Source: Trichopria drosophilae | Lineage: Eukaryota; Arthropoda; Insecta; Hymenoptera; Diapriidae | DNA: 64,000 nt | NCBI GenBank assembly: GCA_030407085.1 | Contig: CM059586.1 | Span: 101,383,501 to 101,447,500, forward strand | Reading direction: 5' to 3' | Shown: positions 11,827 to 23,157 of the stretch, piece by piece | Position numbering within the stretch: the stretch's first letter is position 1 | Layout: the number at the start of each line of letters is the position of its first letter | The notes under the pieces: generated by a model | The model's input: the letters and a program-made list of their open reading frames with translations, nothing else | Told to the model about the DNA's origin: nothing | The model's database searches: none | Translations under genes and position numbers: made by a program

Positions 11827-13005
11827 CCCTGGTAAAAATTGCCGATTGAACTTCAATCGGACCTAATGAGACTCGATCAGACCTATTCGGTTTCAATCCG
11901 CAATTTGTCCCCGATACAATCGGACTCAATCGGACGTCGGTTTCAATCGGTTGCAATCGGAAATTTTATTCGGAACGAATCGGATTCGATCCGAGGGCGA
12001 CATTTCAAACGGATTCAATCCGATCATTTATTCAGAATTAATCGGACTCATTCCGAACGATCAATCGGAACGAAACGGAATCAATCCAGGTAGACATTTC
12101 AAACGGTTTCAATCCGAACTGTCAATCGGAACGAATCGGATTCGATCTGAAGTGGAAATGTCAAACGGTCTCAATCGGAACCCTCATTCGGAACGAATCG
12201 GATTTAATGGAAAGCATATATTTCTAACGGTTTCAATCCGAACAGTCAATCGGAATGATTCGGAATCATTCCGAGGTAGAAAACTCAAACGGTTTCAATC
12301 CGAACTATCAATCGGAACGAATCGGATTTAATCTGAAGTGGAAATGTCAAAAGGTCTCAATCGGACCTCTCATTCGGAACGAATCGGAATCAATCCAGAT
12401 AGGTATTTCAAACGGTTTCAATCGGACCCCTCATTCGGAACGAATCGGAATTTTCAATTTTGTAAATTTTCAAAATTCTCTTTCATGTATGCATTAGTTA
12501 GCTCGAAGTCATCCCTCCTTTTGACAACCCTCAAAATTTTGTCAGATTTCACGTATCTCTCACCGTTTTCGAGATATTGAAGAATTTTTAAAAATTTTAA
12601 CGTGTGACACAAATATCATATTACGATATAAGTAGTAATCGACAGTAGTAGACCAGTGGTCCGTGACGCGCGCGGTCATTCTTCCTTGTTAAGCATTCTT
12701 GTCGGGGAATACTACTTGGATGGTGACCGCTTGAGAACAGATTTTTTAAAGATAATTAAATTATCAAAAAAAAACTTTAAAATATAAACAAAAATAAAAA
12801 GAAATTAATTTTTATATAAATTTAAAATTTTGGAAAATTTCATTGTCGGATTAGGTCCGTTTAGAACAGTTTGAATCCGTTTCGGTCTCATTAGGTCCGT
12901 TTCGAGAGGGTGAAAAGGTGTCTGATTAGGTCCGTTTAGAACTGATTAGGTCGGGAACAAATTGCGGATTGCCCAATCGGATTGAATGAGAAATTTTCAC
13001 CAGGG
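11827..13005. mobile_element. CACTA-like non-autonomous element, CCCTGG ends
   Basis: The left end reads CCCTGGTAAAAATT and the right end in reverse reads CCCTGGTGAAAATTT. Flanking AA is duplicated (11825-11826 and 13006-13007). Ends matching C-M-C-W-R and a 2-bp duplication are the features given for the EnSpm/CACTA superfamily. The interior carries about seven copies of a roughly 62-bp unit (11930-12450) rich in CAATCGGA and GGAACGAATCGGA words. A second block of similar words in the opposite sense lies at 12845-12990. No transposase; the overlapping plus-strand ORFs between 11839 and 12580 are products of the repeat. Confidence 0.65.
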
Positions 13006-13065
13006 AAATCTGGCCTCAGAGAATTTTGAGAATTCAATATGGCGAATTCAAGATAGCGAACTAAA

Positions 13066-13799
13066 ATGTTATTTTTTTATGATACTTGCAATTATTAGCA
13101 GTTGAAATTAATGTAGATTATCACTTAATGATGTCCCGAAGAAAATGCAATGCGTACATTTGCGCGGCAATGCGAGGCATTTTTTAAAATCATGTTTAAA
13201 ATTTCATTATCTTTATTTTCGTTAACTGTAATCTTAATAACTCAATAACTCAAAATCTATAGCTCATTTTTATAATCTGTGGGGTGGTTTTAGTACCTTT
13301 CGAAATACTTAATGAAACATGAAGACCTTATTTTTCTCATCTATTATGTGTTTACTCATAAGTATAATTAGAAGTTTTGAATATTTAAGAACATTTTTTT
13401 CAACCTTGTACTCAACGACTACTTTGAACTACTCTAAATAATTATAATCGAATATTTTAGCAATATAAGTCACATATAGTGATAGATTAGCTAATAATCA
13501 TCTGAACTATACATACTTTTACATAATTTCTCACACTTTCATTTTTTACGCTATGTCCGGGCTTATACTTTAGTTCGATCCACTGTGCGTATGTATAGGG
13601 GTATGACGCGGTTGGTAATGTAGAATAAAGAGATAATACTAAATCGCTTTGCGACACAGTAAAATTATAATACCTATCAAAATAAATCATCTAAGCAAAG
13701 CGAACACTACTTATTTACAATTCAGAGGAAAATCGTTTTATGTAAATTCATACGCTATTCAAAATTGCAGATTTAGATGGAGGACCACGTGTATAGATG
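13066..13799. other. Spacer between CACTA-like elements
   Basis: AT-rich with no recognised gene or repeat. The 3' edge carries GACCACGTGT, which occurs again just beyond the neighbouring element (15101-15112). Confidence 0.4.
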
Positions 13800-15100
13800 C
13801 CCTGCTTAAAAAAACGGATAGGAATGTTATCCAAAATTCCATCATTTCTATCCATTTCAATCCGTTTCTATCCAATACACTCATATTTATCCGAAAATAT
13901 CCGTAAAAAGTATTACAACTTAATCCAATTTTGTAAGAATCTATAAAAACCACTAAGTTCATCCATTTTCATCCGACCTAACGGATACACATTCTTTCCA
14001 TTTTAAGTAAACAGATCCTATCCAATCTAATCCACTGTATCATCCGAAACTGAAATGTGCAATTCTATCCATTTGTATCCTATCGATTGAACGCCAATCC
14101 TTTCAACTTTAATCTAAAGACTCTATCTTATCCGTTTCTGTCCACTAATCGTATACAGATCCTATCCTATCTAATACACTGTACCATCCGACTCTGAAAT
14201 GTGCAATTCTATCCATTTGTATCCTATCGGTTGAACGCCAATCCTTTCCCTTTTATCCGAAGACTCTATCTTATCCGTGTCTGTCCACTAATCATATACA
14301 AATCCTATCCAATCTAATCCGATGTATCATTCGAAACTGAAATGTGCAATTCTATCCATTTGTATCCTATCGGTTGAACGCCAATCCTTTCCACTTTCAT
14401 CCGCAGACTCTATCTTATCCAGACGACAATGGATACAGTTGTCATCAAGAGATCGGACGTATTCACTTGCGAGGAGAGCATCCGAACGATAATGGATACG
14501 GTTGTCATCAAGAGATCGGAAAGAAACGTATTCACTGGCAATGAGAGGGCCAGGGAACAAAGTACCGAAAATCAACACACCGAAAGGGCAAAATTTCGAT
14601 ATAGCATGGCTCTAGCGTGATTTTCTTCACTTTGTCTTTGAAAATTTGGCAAAAAGAAAGCAAATTAAAATACCTTGGACTCGCGCAATATCGAAATTTT
14701 AGCCTTTCGGGGTTTTGATTTTCGGAACTTTGTTCCCCAGCCAATGAGAGCGCCCGGACGATAATGGATAGAGGTGTAATCACGAGATCGGATAGAATCG
14801 CATTACATTTAGGACGGACAATAAATGGAAAGAATTGGATAAAAATGAAACGGATGGAACATGATAAACTTGTACATGGTAGATTTCGGATAAATAAGTA
14901 TTAATTTGGCATACTCATAATTCGCGGATGGAACAGGATGGAACCGGATTGGAACTTTTCGTAAATCAGTTGGATGTAAACGTATTGTTTCTCTATCCAA
15001 TATTCGGATAAAGAATGATTAAAATAATACGTTTAGAAAACAGGATGCAAGCGGATTGACTTTCAATCCTATCCATTTCTATCCGTTTTTCTAAGCAGGG
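13800..15100. mobile_element. CACTA-like non-autonomous element, CCCTGC ends
   Basis: The left end reads CCCTGCTTAAAAAAACGGAT and the right end in reverse reads CCCTGCTTAGAAAAACGGAT. Flanking TG is duplicated (13798-13799 and 15101-15102). Many short words such as TATCCATTT, CTATCC and GGATAG fill the left third and, in the opposite sense, the right end. This recalls the subterminal transposase-binding repeats of CACTA elements. Three copies of a GATAATGGATACGGTTGTC-like unit lie at about 14425, 14490 and 14760. A Mutator-like MITE (14548-14741) is inserted inside. No transposase. Confidence 0.65.
14548..14741. mobile_element. Mutator-like MITE with 9-bp duplication
   Basis: This 194-bp element has ends GGCCAGGGAACAAAGT on the left and, in reverse, GCTGGGGAACAAAGT on the right. 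Inverted homology extends inward through CCGAAAATCAA and CGAAAGG blocks. It is flanked by the direct repeat CAATGAGAG (14539-14547 and 14742-14750). A 9-bp duplication suits the Mutator group. Inserted in the CACTA-like element 13800-15100. Confidence 0.65.
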
Positions 15101-15140
15101 TGACCACGTGTTGATTGACTCCGTCTGACATTATACACAG

Positions 15141-15660
15141 CCCAGCAATCGAGATTGGATAGGATTGGATTGAAAATTTCAATTCATTTTGAATTAATAC
15201 TTTGATTCCGTAAATATGTACTCAAATGGATTGAATTCCGAAGAAAGGAATCTTCGGAATCATTTGTATTCAATTTTACGAATACAATCGGAAGCGTAAT
15301 TTGACGGATTAAATTTCAGAAAAAGTAATCCATGTGTATTCAATTTTACCAACAAAATACAGTAACGCCCTAACTATAATTATATATATTAAAATCGAAA
15401 TTGACGATCAACTCATAAGTAACTTTTTCAAATTGATTATCCATAAAAATTCAAAAGAATTACGCACAATTATACATAAATCCGGAATCTTTCCGGACGG
15501 ATATCACGGATTTCTTTATATTGTATATCTATATGTTTTGTGACATCATATCTATATATATACAATAAATAAATTATCTTAAAAATATATATAAAAATAA
15601 TATAAATAATAAAAATATTATAAAGGAATTGAATCCGGGACTTCTGTCCGAAGACTCCGG
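15141..15660. mobile_element. CCCAG-ended CACTA-like fragment (one end only)
   Basis: Begins CCCAGCAATCGAGATTGGAT, matching the ends of the elements at 19589-21014 and 18941-19349, and carries their subterminal words (TTTGTATTCAATTTTACGAA and relatives). No right-hand CTGGA end was found before the next element, so it looks truncated. Confidence 0.45.
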
Positions 15661-15691
15661 TCTGTGGCAGAGGTTGGGACCGCAGCCTTAA

Positions 15692-16125
15692 GGAGGTTCA
15701 CCAGGTACCTATCGAGTCAAATATGGAACGGACGCCAATATGACTTCGGTGGTATGCTTCCTAAGACGTTGCCGTCCGTCAACATAACCAAAAATTGACC
15801 CTTTTAGCTATTTGTTTATTTTATTTCTCGTCTCTAAAGGTAGGAAGAGACGTTTTTCTTTCTGCAAATAAAATCTCACAAATTTTTTTATCAGTAGTAT
15901 AAATTTTACGAAAAACTCAATGTTAATTCAATACGAATTTCATGAATATATACTTGTTCCCATAAAACTCAATGTTAAAGAATCGTGAACATTTTTATTA
16001 ATTTCTCTGCTCTGAAGGTACCTAGGGGCTTGAAACTTTGTAGGCATTAATTTCTTTCATTGTTTAACCTACTATAATTTTTTCGTTAAATTCTCAATGT
16101 TAATTCTTTGACCTGGTGAACCTCC
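15692..16125. mobile_element. TTAA-flanked MITE, GGAGGTTCACC ends
   Basis: This 434-bp element is flanked by TTAA (15688-15691 and 16126-16129). The ends GGAGGTTCACCAGGT are perfect inverted repeats over 15 bp. The interior contains the short repeat AAACTCAATGTTAA several times. TTAA target sites suit piggyBac or Kolobok. The ends resemble those of the elements at 40391-40830 and 54929-55760. Confidence 0.75.
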
Positions 16126-16129
16126 TTAA

Positions 16130-18370
16130 ATCGTTTCGGTCCATGTAAGAATTTGGCGGGAGCCGAATGTAAACTTTAAAATTGTCTGGTATCTTTTTCC
16201 ACTTGCAAAGAGAGAAAAAGGGTATGGGATCCAAATATACGTAAAGTTTTTATTTGCTCCGCCGTATTGCAGTGTGTTTCGGTGTAATTTGCACTGCACT
16301 AGTGTAAATTTGTGCAGTTCGAGTTCTAAATTAGAACTTCTAATGGAAACGGTGCACACGACGGTGCAGTAGAACAAGGAACACGGACTTCATGGACTGA
16401 CCATCTTGAAATTTGTTCTTCCGGTTCTTTGTCAAGTTTGGAATTTTGAATCGAATTTCAGTTTTATATTTCAGGATGTTGTGTTGTGTTTGTGTTTTAA
16501 TTTAAAATGTGTTAAGTGGATCTTTAAACATTATTATTGTGATATTGATTATGACTCCTTTTTTGAAATCGATTTAACGTACAAAAATGAAACCGCATCA
16601 ACAGAAGATTTTCTTCGAGTTTGGTGAGTTTTTAAGAAACTTTCTATTTGAAGCTTCACATTAAATTTAATTGACTTTCTGATGTTTAATGTACGTTTCT
16701 TATGTATTTTTTAAGAAATCATAATTTCAGCGTGCTAATAAAACATAATAAATTTTGAACAGATTTAACTGTTCTTGCTACTGTGATACGACTATAACAA
16801 ATTGTGCCAAAGTGAATGAGCAGAGCTTTAGGCTTTATTCATTAACTTATTCATATGAATTTGTTTCTGTATAATGTTTTACCCAAAAAAATGGTGAACC
16901 TGCGCATGGAATGAGGCAAATACAACTTACTAGATCTAGTCAGGACTTACTCCTGCGTAAACGCAAGACAGTCGAGTTTATCCACTAATTTCTAATGGGA
17001 ACGTAACCAGTGTGTCGACATCTAGTCAGTTGTGTTTGCCTCTTTATGTGTACTGGTATATAATTTTTGGTGTGTATAATTCATGTCCTTAAGTTGTACA
17101 CAGTTACGAAATATGTTTTTTAATTATGCGTGTACATGTAGTCAACGTACAATCAATATGTAAAAATTTCTAATCCGAGAAATTTTATAATTTATACAAA
17201 ATATCCTGGAAATTACATCCATAAATCCTGTTTCTGTTTATGCATGTCAACATTATACATATATAATTTCATATTGATGCAACCTTCAATATTAAGGTAA
17301 GTACAATTTTATTACTCTATTTTTATATATTTATGTGTTAAATGTATTAGCAGTATGATAAGAAGAAAATGTATAATTATGACTATTTTTTAATTATAAT
17401 TTGCCCCGTTAATGCTACTAAAATATGACCCTAAAAATGCGTCCCTTGCATGTTTTTTTTTACTCTTATGAGTATATTGTATTTGCGCCGCGTGAGTTAA
17501 CCTTGTGTTTTTAGCATGAAATGGAGGCAAACATCTCATAAAGCAATATATTCATATGAATTATATGTGCCACACATTTAATTGTATAGAGTGAGCCTAC
17601 AGTACCCGTCCCTTGAATTTCGTAAATTCTAAACTTATTTAAACTTGTTTATTTATTATCCGCGCCGTCTTAGAAATCGAATATTTATTGTTTTTGGTTA
17701 TTAAAGGACACAATAATAAAGTGTTTGACACTTTACTCATTTGTATGCGCCTTAAACTGTTGATGTTATACAAGTGTAAACATACATTCCAAAAACGTGC
17801 CAATTTAAAAAAATTGACTATTTTTCGTGGCACATTCAAAATATCGCCAATATCAAGTTGTTGTTCGATGTGCTGGTAAGTAAATACCTTATATAAGTAT
17901 GTAAAGTGCGCGGCATTCTTATATTTTACATATTTTCAAAGTTATTGAAAGAACTATTTATAAAGTTGTAATTTAACGATGAATTAAACACTGTAAGCTT
18001 AGTAACATTGTGGTCAGAAACTAAAAGTATGTTTATTCAGATAAAATTTGGTGTTCTTTATGTGTTTAAAGAAAAACAATTCTTTATTATACTTGTTTAA
18101 GCACTGTATTTCAAATTAGAGCTATTGTAAAACAAAATATGCATTTCGAGTCTATGTATAAGTGATAACCCGGGAAAAAATGAATCATATATATATGTAA
18201 ACCAAAATAAATTGTAAAACAAAATATTAAATAAATATTGCTTAAAATGCAATGTTATATACATCTTCAACTCTCACATAAGTGATATTTTCAAAAAATT
18301 GGGCGGAAATGCGTTATTTAATTATTAACCTTTCAAAAAATCAAAATTTCAAGCTCATCCCGGTGGACAA
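16130..18370. other. Region without a confident gene
   Basis: Two stretches end at good donor-like sites on the plus strand. ATGAAACCGCATCAACAG at 16587, in a CAAAATG start context, is followed by TTTGGTGAGT near 16620. The stretch 17688-17874 is followed by CTGGTAAGT near 17875. Splicing the first to the nearest acceptor (about 16731) gives a stop almost at once. No family was recognised; a non-coding transcript is possible. Confidence 0.3.
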
Positions 18371-18940
18371 TATTTTGGACATTGTACCGCAAAGTTTTAA
18401 TGCCGTTGAGTAAAAAGGATGCACGAGCGTACATTTTTACTTCTTATGTAGATATGAATACATATACCCAACGCCAATGTTGTGCTTGAAGTTAAAAAAA
18501 AAAATTTATTGAGAGGCTGAAATTTAAAAGTTCCAGAGATTTGCCCATATGCCAATGATGTGACAATTTTTTTCGTAAACAATTCGTACGTAGATGCATC
18601 TCAGTTGTAGAATGCTTTAAGCACATTTGAAACTTGGGGACAAATTAATAGATTGTATTTATAAAAGAGTATCTATTTAATTTTGAAGCTAATTGAATTT
18701 ATATATTCAATTGGTAGTTTATTTTTTATGATGTTCAGGTCAAGGGGGTAGATTGACGATATTTCGTCACAGTTGACGCTCCTGTCAATCAATTTCCTTC
18801 TTAAAGGACCTAGGTGTAATTTTTGATAGTTCTTTGAAATTCACTACTCATATAAACACACTTGTTGCTAAATCTTTATCTATGCTTGGATTTTTAAAGA
18901 GAACAACCAAGAATTTTAACAATTTGGACACCATTCTACA
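18371..18940 (+). pseudogene. Jockey-like LINE reverse transcriptase remnant
   Basis: Decayed reverse transcriptase coding sequence in several frames. A VPQS stretch near 18385 corresponds to the VPQGS motif. At 18548 the frame reads YANDVTIFFVNNSYVDASQL, a changed YADD catalytic box in which the first aspartate is asparagine, followed by a stop and NALSTFETWGQINRLYL. After a frameshift, 18804-18937 reads KDLGVIFDSSLKFTTHIN and KSLSMLGFLKRTTKNF, the thumb-side region of Jockey-type elements. Stops, frame changes and the lost aspartate show it is dead. A CCCAG MITE splits it at 18941; 19350-19560 probably continues its 3' part. Confidence 0.7.
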
Positions 18941-19349
18941 CCCAGCAAACGAAAATTCATTTACTGCATCATTTCTGAATAGGTTTTTTCATCGTCTGGA
19001 ATTAATTTCAATGAGAAAATACTTCAGATATGTTCCATGTTTTACTTTTTATAATTCAAATTTATTGAAATTAATTCATTTGAAGCGAAGATAACTATTT
19101 TTCCATTGGAATTAATTCAATCTCTAACTATTCTATTTGCAATTTTCTATTGAAATTCATTAACAATTACACTTTTTCCATTCCACTTTTTTCCCATTTA
19201 AAAACATTGAAGCAAACAACTATTAACCATTAAAAATAATTGAAATTTATTTTTTCATTGAAATTCATTCCACAAGTTAAGAATGCAAATTCAGACGCGA
19301 CGTTATGAATAAATTTCAATCGACCTTCAATGAATTTTCGGTTACTGGA
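18941..19349. mobile_element. CACTA-like MITE, CCCAGCAAACG ends
   Basis: The left end reads CCCAGCAAACGAAAATTCAT and the right end in reverse reads TCCAGTAACCGAAAATTCAT. CA is duplicated on each side (18939-18940 and 19350-19351). 409 bp, no ORF of interest. It is inserted in the dead LINE, which dates it as younger than the LINE copy. Confidence 0.65.
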
Positions 19350-20315
19350 CACCTACATCAAGCTATTATTTTACTGAACCTTATTGCTCATCGATATGGT
19401 CACTGTGCATCATGCAACCGTTTTCGATCTTCCCACTATAAAATCTCTGCACCGTTATCATGATTTGCTTTCAGCATATAAAATTATCAATAATTAAACT
19501 TAAAGTACTGCAGTGTCTTTATTTACTTAAACCTATAGTTGTATCACACAGTCTTCTTGCTTGTAGATCTGTTCTTGAAGGTTTACAACCCAGTAATTGA
19601 AATTGTATTGAAATGTATTGACTTGGATTAATTTTTCGCTTTTGAATATGCTATTTGAAATTTTCGAATACATTCGAATCCAAAAATACTTCACTATTAT
19701 TTTAATACAAAAATATGAATCCAAATGAATCCAAATGAATACATAAATAATATCGTTGCTGAAACTACTAAAAATACTCGAAAAAGACAAAAGTCGTGAA
19801 TCTATCTAAATACAAATGAAGATTGTAATGATAATTTTTTAATACAATCGAATCCATAAATAATAACAGTTAATTACTGGAATTAATGAATCCATTTGAA
19901 TACATGACTGAGCAAAATAATGCCTGCTTTAATCCAAATGAATTTAAAATAAATCAATACAAAAATTAAAGTGTGGTGAATTCGTTTGAATACAAATTCT
20001 TAATGATTCTTCATCTTAATACAAATGAATCTATAAAAAAAAATAATTTCCGCTTTGAAGTGAAAAAATATTAAAATTATGTTCTAAAATATTCATATAT
20101 CTATTTTCGAAAATAAAAGCCACAAATCACTTTTCATTCAACATTTGGAATGTGAAATGTTTATTTTAAACCAATTTCCAATTACATTTAGCAGTGCTTT
20201 GTCGGAAATGGTACACTTTATTTAAGCGTTCAATACACAAGAGTCCAAAAAGTGTTGTACACTTAAATGAAATGTATTTCTACACTTATTGGACACGTAA
20301 CTGACACTTATTTTC

Positions 20316-20568
20316 AAATTTACGCAATATCTCGTAAACTGTATGAGATACGTGAAATCTGATGAAATTTTGCCATGATGTGCGATGATTCAGCTGACAT
20401 ACACAATTCAAAAATTTCATGATTTTAGAAATCGAAAATTTCGAAAATTCTCGAATCATGTGCAGTGGCTTTAAATCATCGCACCAAGGTACCCCTCTGA
20501 TTCATGTCAATTTCGTCAAATTTCACGTATCTTGTACCGTTTTCAAGATATTGCGTAATTTAGAAAAA
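20316..20568. repeat. Internal hairpin with a dispersed word
   Basis: TTACGCAATATCTCGTAAAC at 20321 is repeated in reverse near 20560, together with a CACGTATCT/AGATACGTG block. A related stretch, CACGTATCTCTCACCGTTTTCGAGATATTG, lies at about 12550-12580 (quoted here as a description of a shared block), so this is a dispersed repeat. Confidence 0.5.
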
Positions 20569-20757
20569 AAATTACAATATTTATATTACCAACGAAAATA
20601 TCTACTATCTACATGCATTCGTTCTTTTCAAAAGTCGATAAGCAAATTATTACAAAAATGTAAAATATGGTAATAAATTTAGCGGATTATTTTTATGTAC
20701 ACAATTCATAAATGCTCCACGTTTCAACTATTTGTTAGTTTCGCATCATCTTTTACA

Positions 20758-20835
20758 GCAAGGAGGTGGTCAAGTGATTACGGCTCGAAGTTGTTGTACG
20801 GGAGACCAGGGTTTGATTCTCGGTCGATGCAAATT
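20758..20835 (+). repeat. tRNA-like SINE head, second type
   Basis: GGTGGTCAAGTGATTACGG resembles a Pol III A box region, and CAGGGTTTGATTCTCGG, about 40 bp downstream, resembles a B box. A T run follows. No cloverleaf strong enough for a working tRNA was seen. The sequence differs from the main SINE family of the window. Confidence 0.5.
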
Positions 20836-21652
20836 TTTTTTTTCATTAAATGTATGTACTGAGATTATTTTTGGATTTAAATATATTGCCAAGCATTCAA
20901 ATTTTTAATACATTTCAATCCTTTTCAATACTTTTAAGATCAAATAGCGCATTCAAATGTATTGTAATGCATTCAAAATTTTCAATACATTTCAATGCAT
21001 TTCCGATTGCTGGAAACGTGAATGGAATTTGTTACCAGGTAAAGTTTGTAATTTAGGCTTTTGTTTTCTTTCTTTTCTACAATATATTGTACGATGTAGT
21101 GTATTAATGCCAGGTAGCACATAATTGTACAAGGTACTCTTGTGCCATTGCTGTAAATAAAATAAAATAACGAACAGTCTTTAAATTTGCAACTGCATTT
21201 TGTTACTTTGACTTAGTCCTAAAAAAATTGACAAAAATTATTTAAACAAGACTACCCATAATTTATAAGCTTTCTCAATTCAGTACTCTTTGTAAATATA
21301 TTATTGTAAATAAGAAAAGTGCTAAAATATAATTTATTATATAATTTATAAAAAAATTTCTTTATAAGTACATAATGTAATTTTAGGAATCATTCTCTTG
21401 AAATGTATAATTTTGTATATTTTGATATAAATATATAATGTATGTATGTAAAATTAATTTACTTCAAAAATAAAAGGATTATTATTATATATCTATCTTC
21501 TAGATATTTTTTAAAAATTATCTGCTACATTCCAGATAAAAAACTTGTCCAATTATAGTGATATTTCCTAGTGACTTTCTAGTAACTATAAAAATAATCC
21601 ATGAAGCACATCTTATGTATTGTATATTCCATGCTTATGGTTATCTTCAAAA

Positions 21653-23008
21653 ATGGCGGCCGTAGTAACCCAAATATTTAACAAAAAGGGTAAATTAATA
21701 TTTTTCTTTTTAATTGATTTATATAAAGTTTATCATTTGTAAACAAACAAAGAACATTTCAGGGTTAGGAAATGGCAGATTACTTCATGAAATCGGTTCC
21801 CGGTTTTTGGGAATATCGAGGTTATCAACTGAAGTCCAACCTCAAATTCAAGTCGAAGGTATGTAAATATTTATTTTCAATTTTATTTACTTAACAGAAT
21901 GTTTAGTTTTACAAATACATACTTTTATTTTTTTAAAAATGTTTAAGTCATACTTTTGTATCCTATTATTTCTGTCATGAAAACACTGTCGTGTACATCA
22001 GACAAAATCGAAATCCGAAATGATACAAATGTAATTACAATTTAATGAGCATTATATAAATGAAAGACAGTTTAGATTTGTATGTTTAATTAAGAAATTA
22101 ATTAAAAATTGTATAATTTATTAATATTATAAATTTTATTTAATTTATAGTCATTTTATTTGTTTATAAAACAACTGGACTATTTAACGATCTCAGATGT
22201 ATTACGAATTTACTCAAATTTTATCAAAAACAAAACTGTTTTTACTACAGCCATGATTTATTAAAAATTACATTAGAATTTCTTAATCCATAATTTTAAT
22301 GCAAAACTTTTGCGACAACAATTAATAGAATTTTGTTACAAATACAATTACACATTTATTTCAGAGCAAGAAGAAATAAAAATCGATCCTCTAAAACATC
22401 CGGATTATTTCGGAGTGAGTAAGTTGTTCACCGTAAAGGACTTGTTTGACGCCAGAGTCCATTTTGGTCACAAAATAGGAACCGTCAACAAGTCCATGAC
22501 TCCATTTATCTTTGGAAGACGATTTGAACACTTAATAATCGATCTGGACCAAACAGCAGAATTACTACGTGACGCTCTAAACTTTACAGCGCACATAGCA
22601 TATCGTAACGGAATTATCCTCTTCGTTTCCAGAAATCCACAAGTGACGCATCTAGTCGAAAAGACAGCATTAGAATGTGGCGAGTACTCCATGGCCAGAA
22701 AATGGCCGAGTGGTATTTTCACAAACTCTAAGGAGGAATTTAAAGCAGTAACGAGACTGCCAGATCTCTGCATTTTAATGAGTACTTTCAACGAAGTTCT
22801 TAAAGAACACAAAGCTGTCGTCAATGCAGCCAAAATGAACATTCCGACGATAGCAATTTGCGACACTAACAGCGATCCATCGCTTATAACATATCCTGTG
22901 CCAGGAAATGACGACACCATAAATTCGATACAACTGTACTGTAAGTTATTTAAAGAAGCTATCCTTTTAGGAAAAGAAGCACGAAAAAAATTAGAGACGA
23001 AAGAATAG
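21653..23008 (+). CDS. mRpS2: Mitochondrial ribosomal protein S2 (uS2m)
   Basis: Encodes the uS2 protein of the mitochondrial small ribosomal subunit. Exons are 21653-21689, 21763-21858 and 22365-23008, joined at GT/AG borders with matching phases, giving 258 aa. The start is the first ATG after a short leader (CAAAAATGG context). It opens a basic, acid-poor presequence (MAAVVTQIFNKKG, then LGNGRLLHEIGSRFLG) suited to import. The S2 fold is clear: FDARVHFGHKIG, NKSMTPFIFGRR, HLIIDLDQTAELL, FVSRNPQ, and late in the protein PTIAICDTNSDPSLITYPVPGNDD, the conserved uS2 block. The family is a little longer in mammals. The stop lies 149 bp from the stop of the convergent DHRS7-type gene. Confidence 0.95.
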
Positions 23009-23157
23009 TCGAATGTAGTAATAATGAATTTTAATACATGTACATACATATGTAAAAATATATATAAAATATAATATTTCTATTAACGTGCAACATTGTG
23101 GCACACGTGTGATAAAAAATCACTCTTTCCTGGGAATTTTGTAACGAACGATTGGGT

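Larger units (their letters stand above)
19589..21014. mobile_element. CACTA-like element, CCCAGTAATTG ends
   Basis: The left end reads CCCAGTAATTGAAATTG and the right end in reverse reads TCCAGCAATCGGAAATG, with flanking AA on both sides. Subterminal sequence is dense in AATGAATCCAAATG and ACATTTCAATGCATT words. The interior includes an inverted repeat (20316-20376 against 20509-20568) and a second SINE type at 20758-20835. No transposase; the ORFs at 19533-19790 and 20850-21056 lie in the repeated words and are not genes. Confidence 0.6.

Noticed and set aside
11839..12580. Plus-strand ORFs full of ERIGFN and NGFNP words
   Set aside because: Translations of the roughly 62-bp repeat inside the CCCTGG element, open in several frames at once.
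22468..23049. 193-codon minus-strand ORF
   Set aside because: Shadow of mRpS2 exon 3 on the opposite strand.
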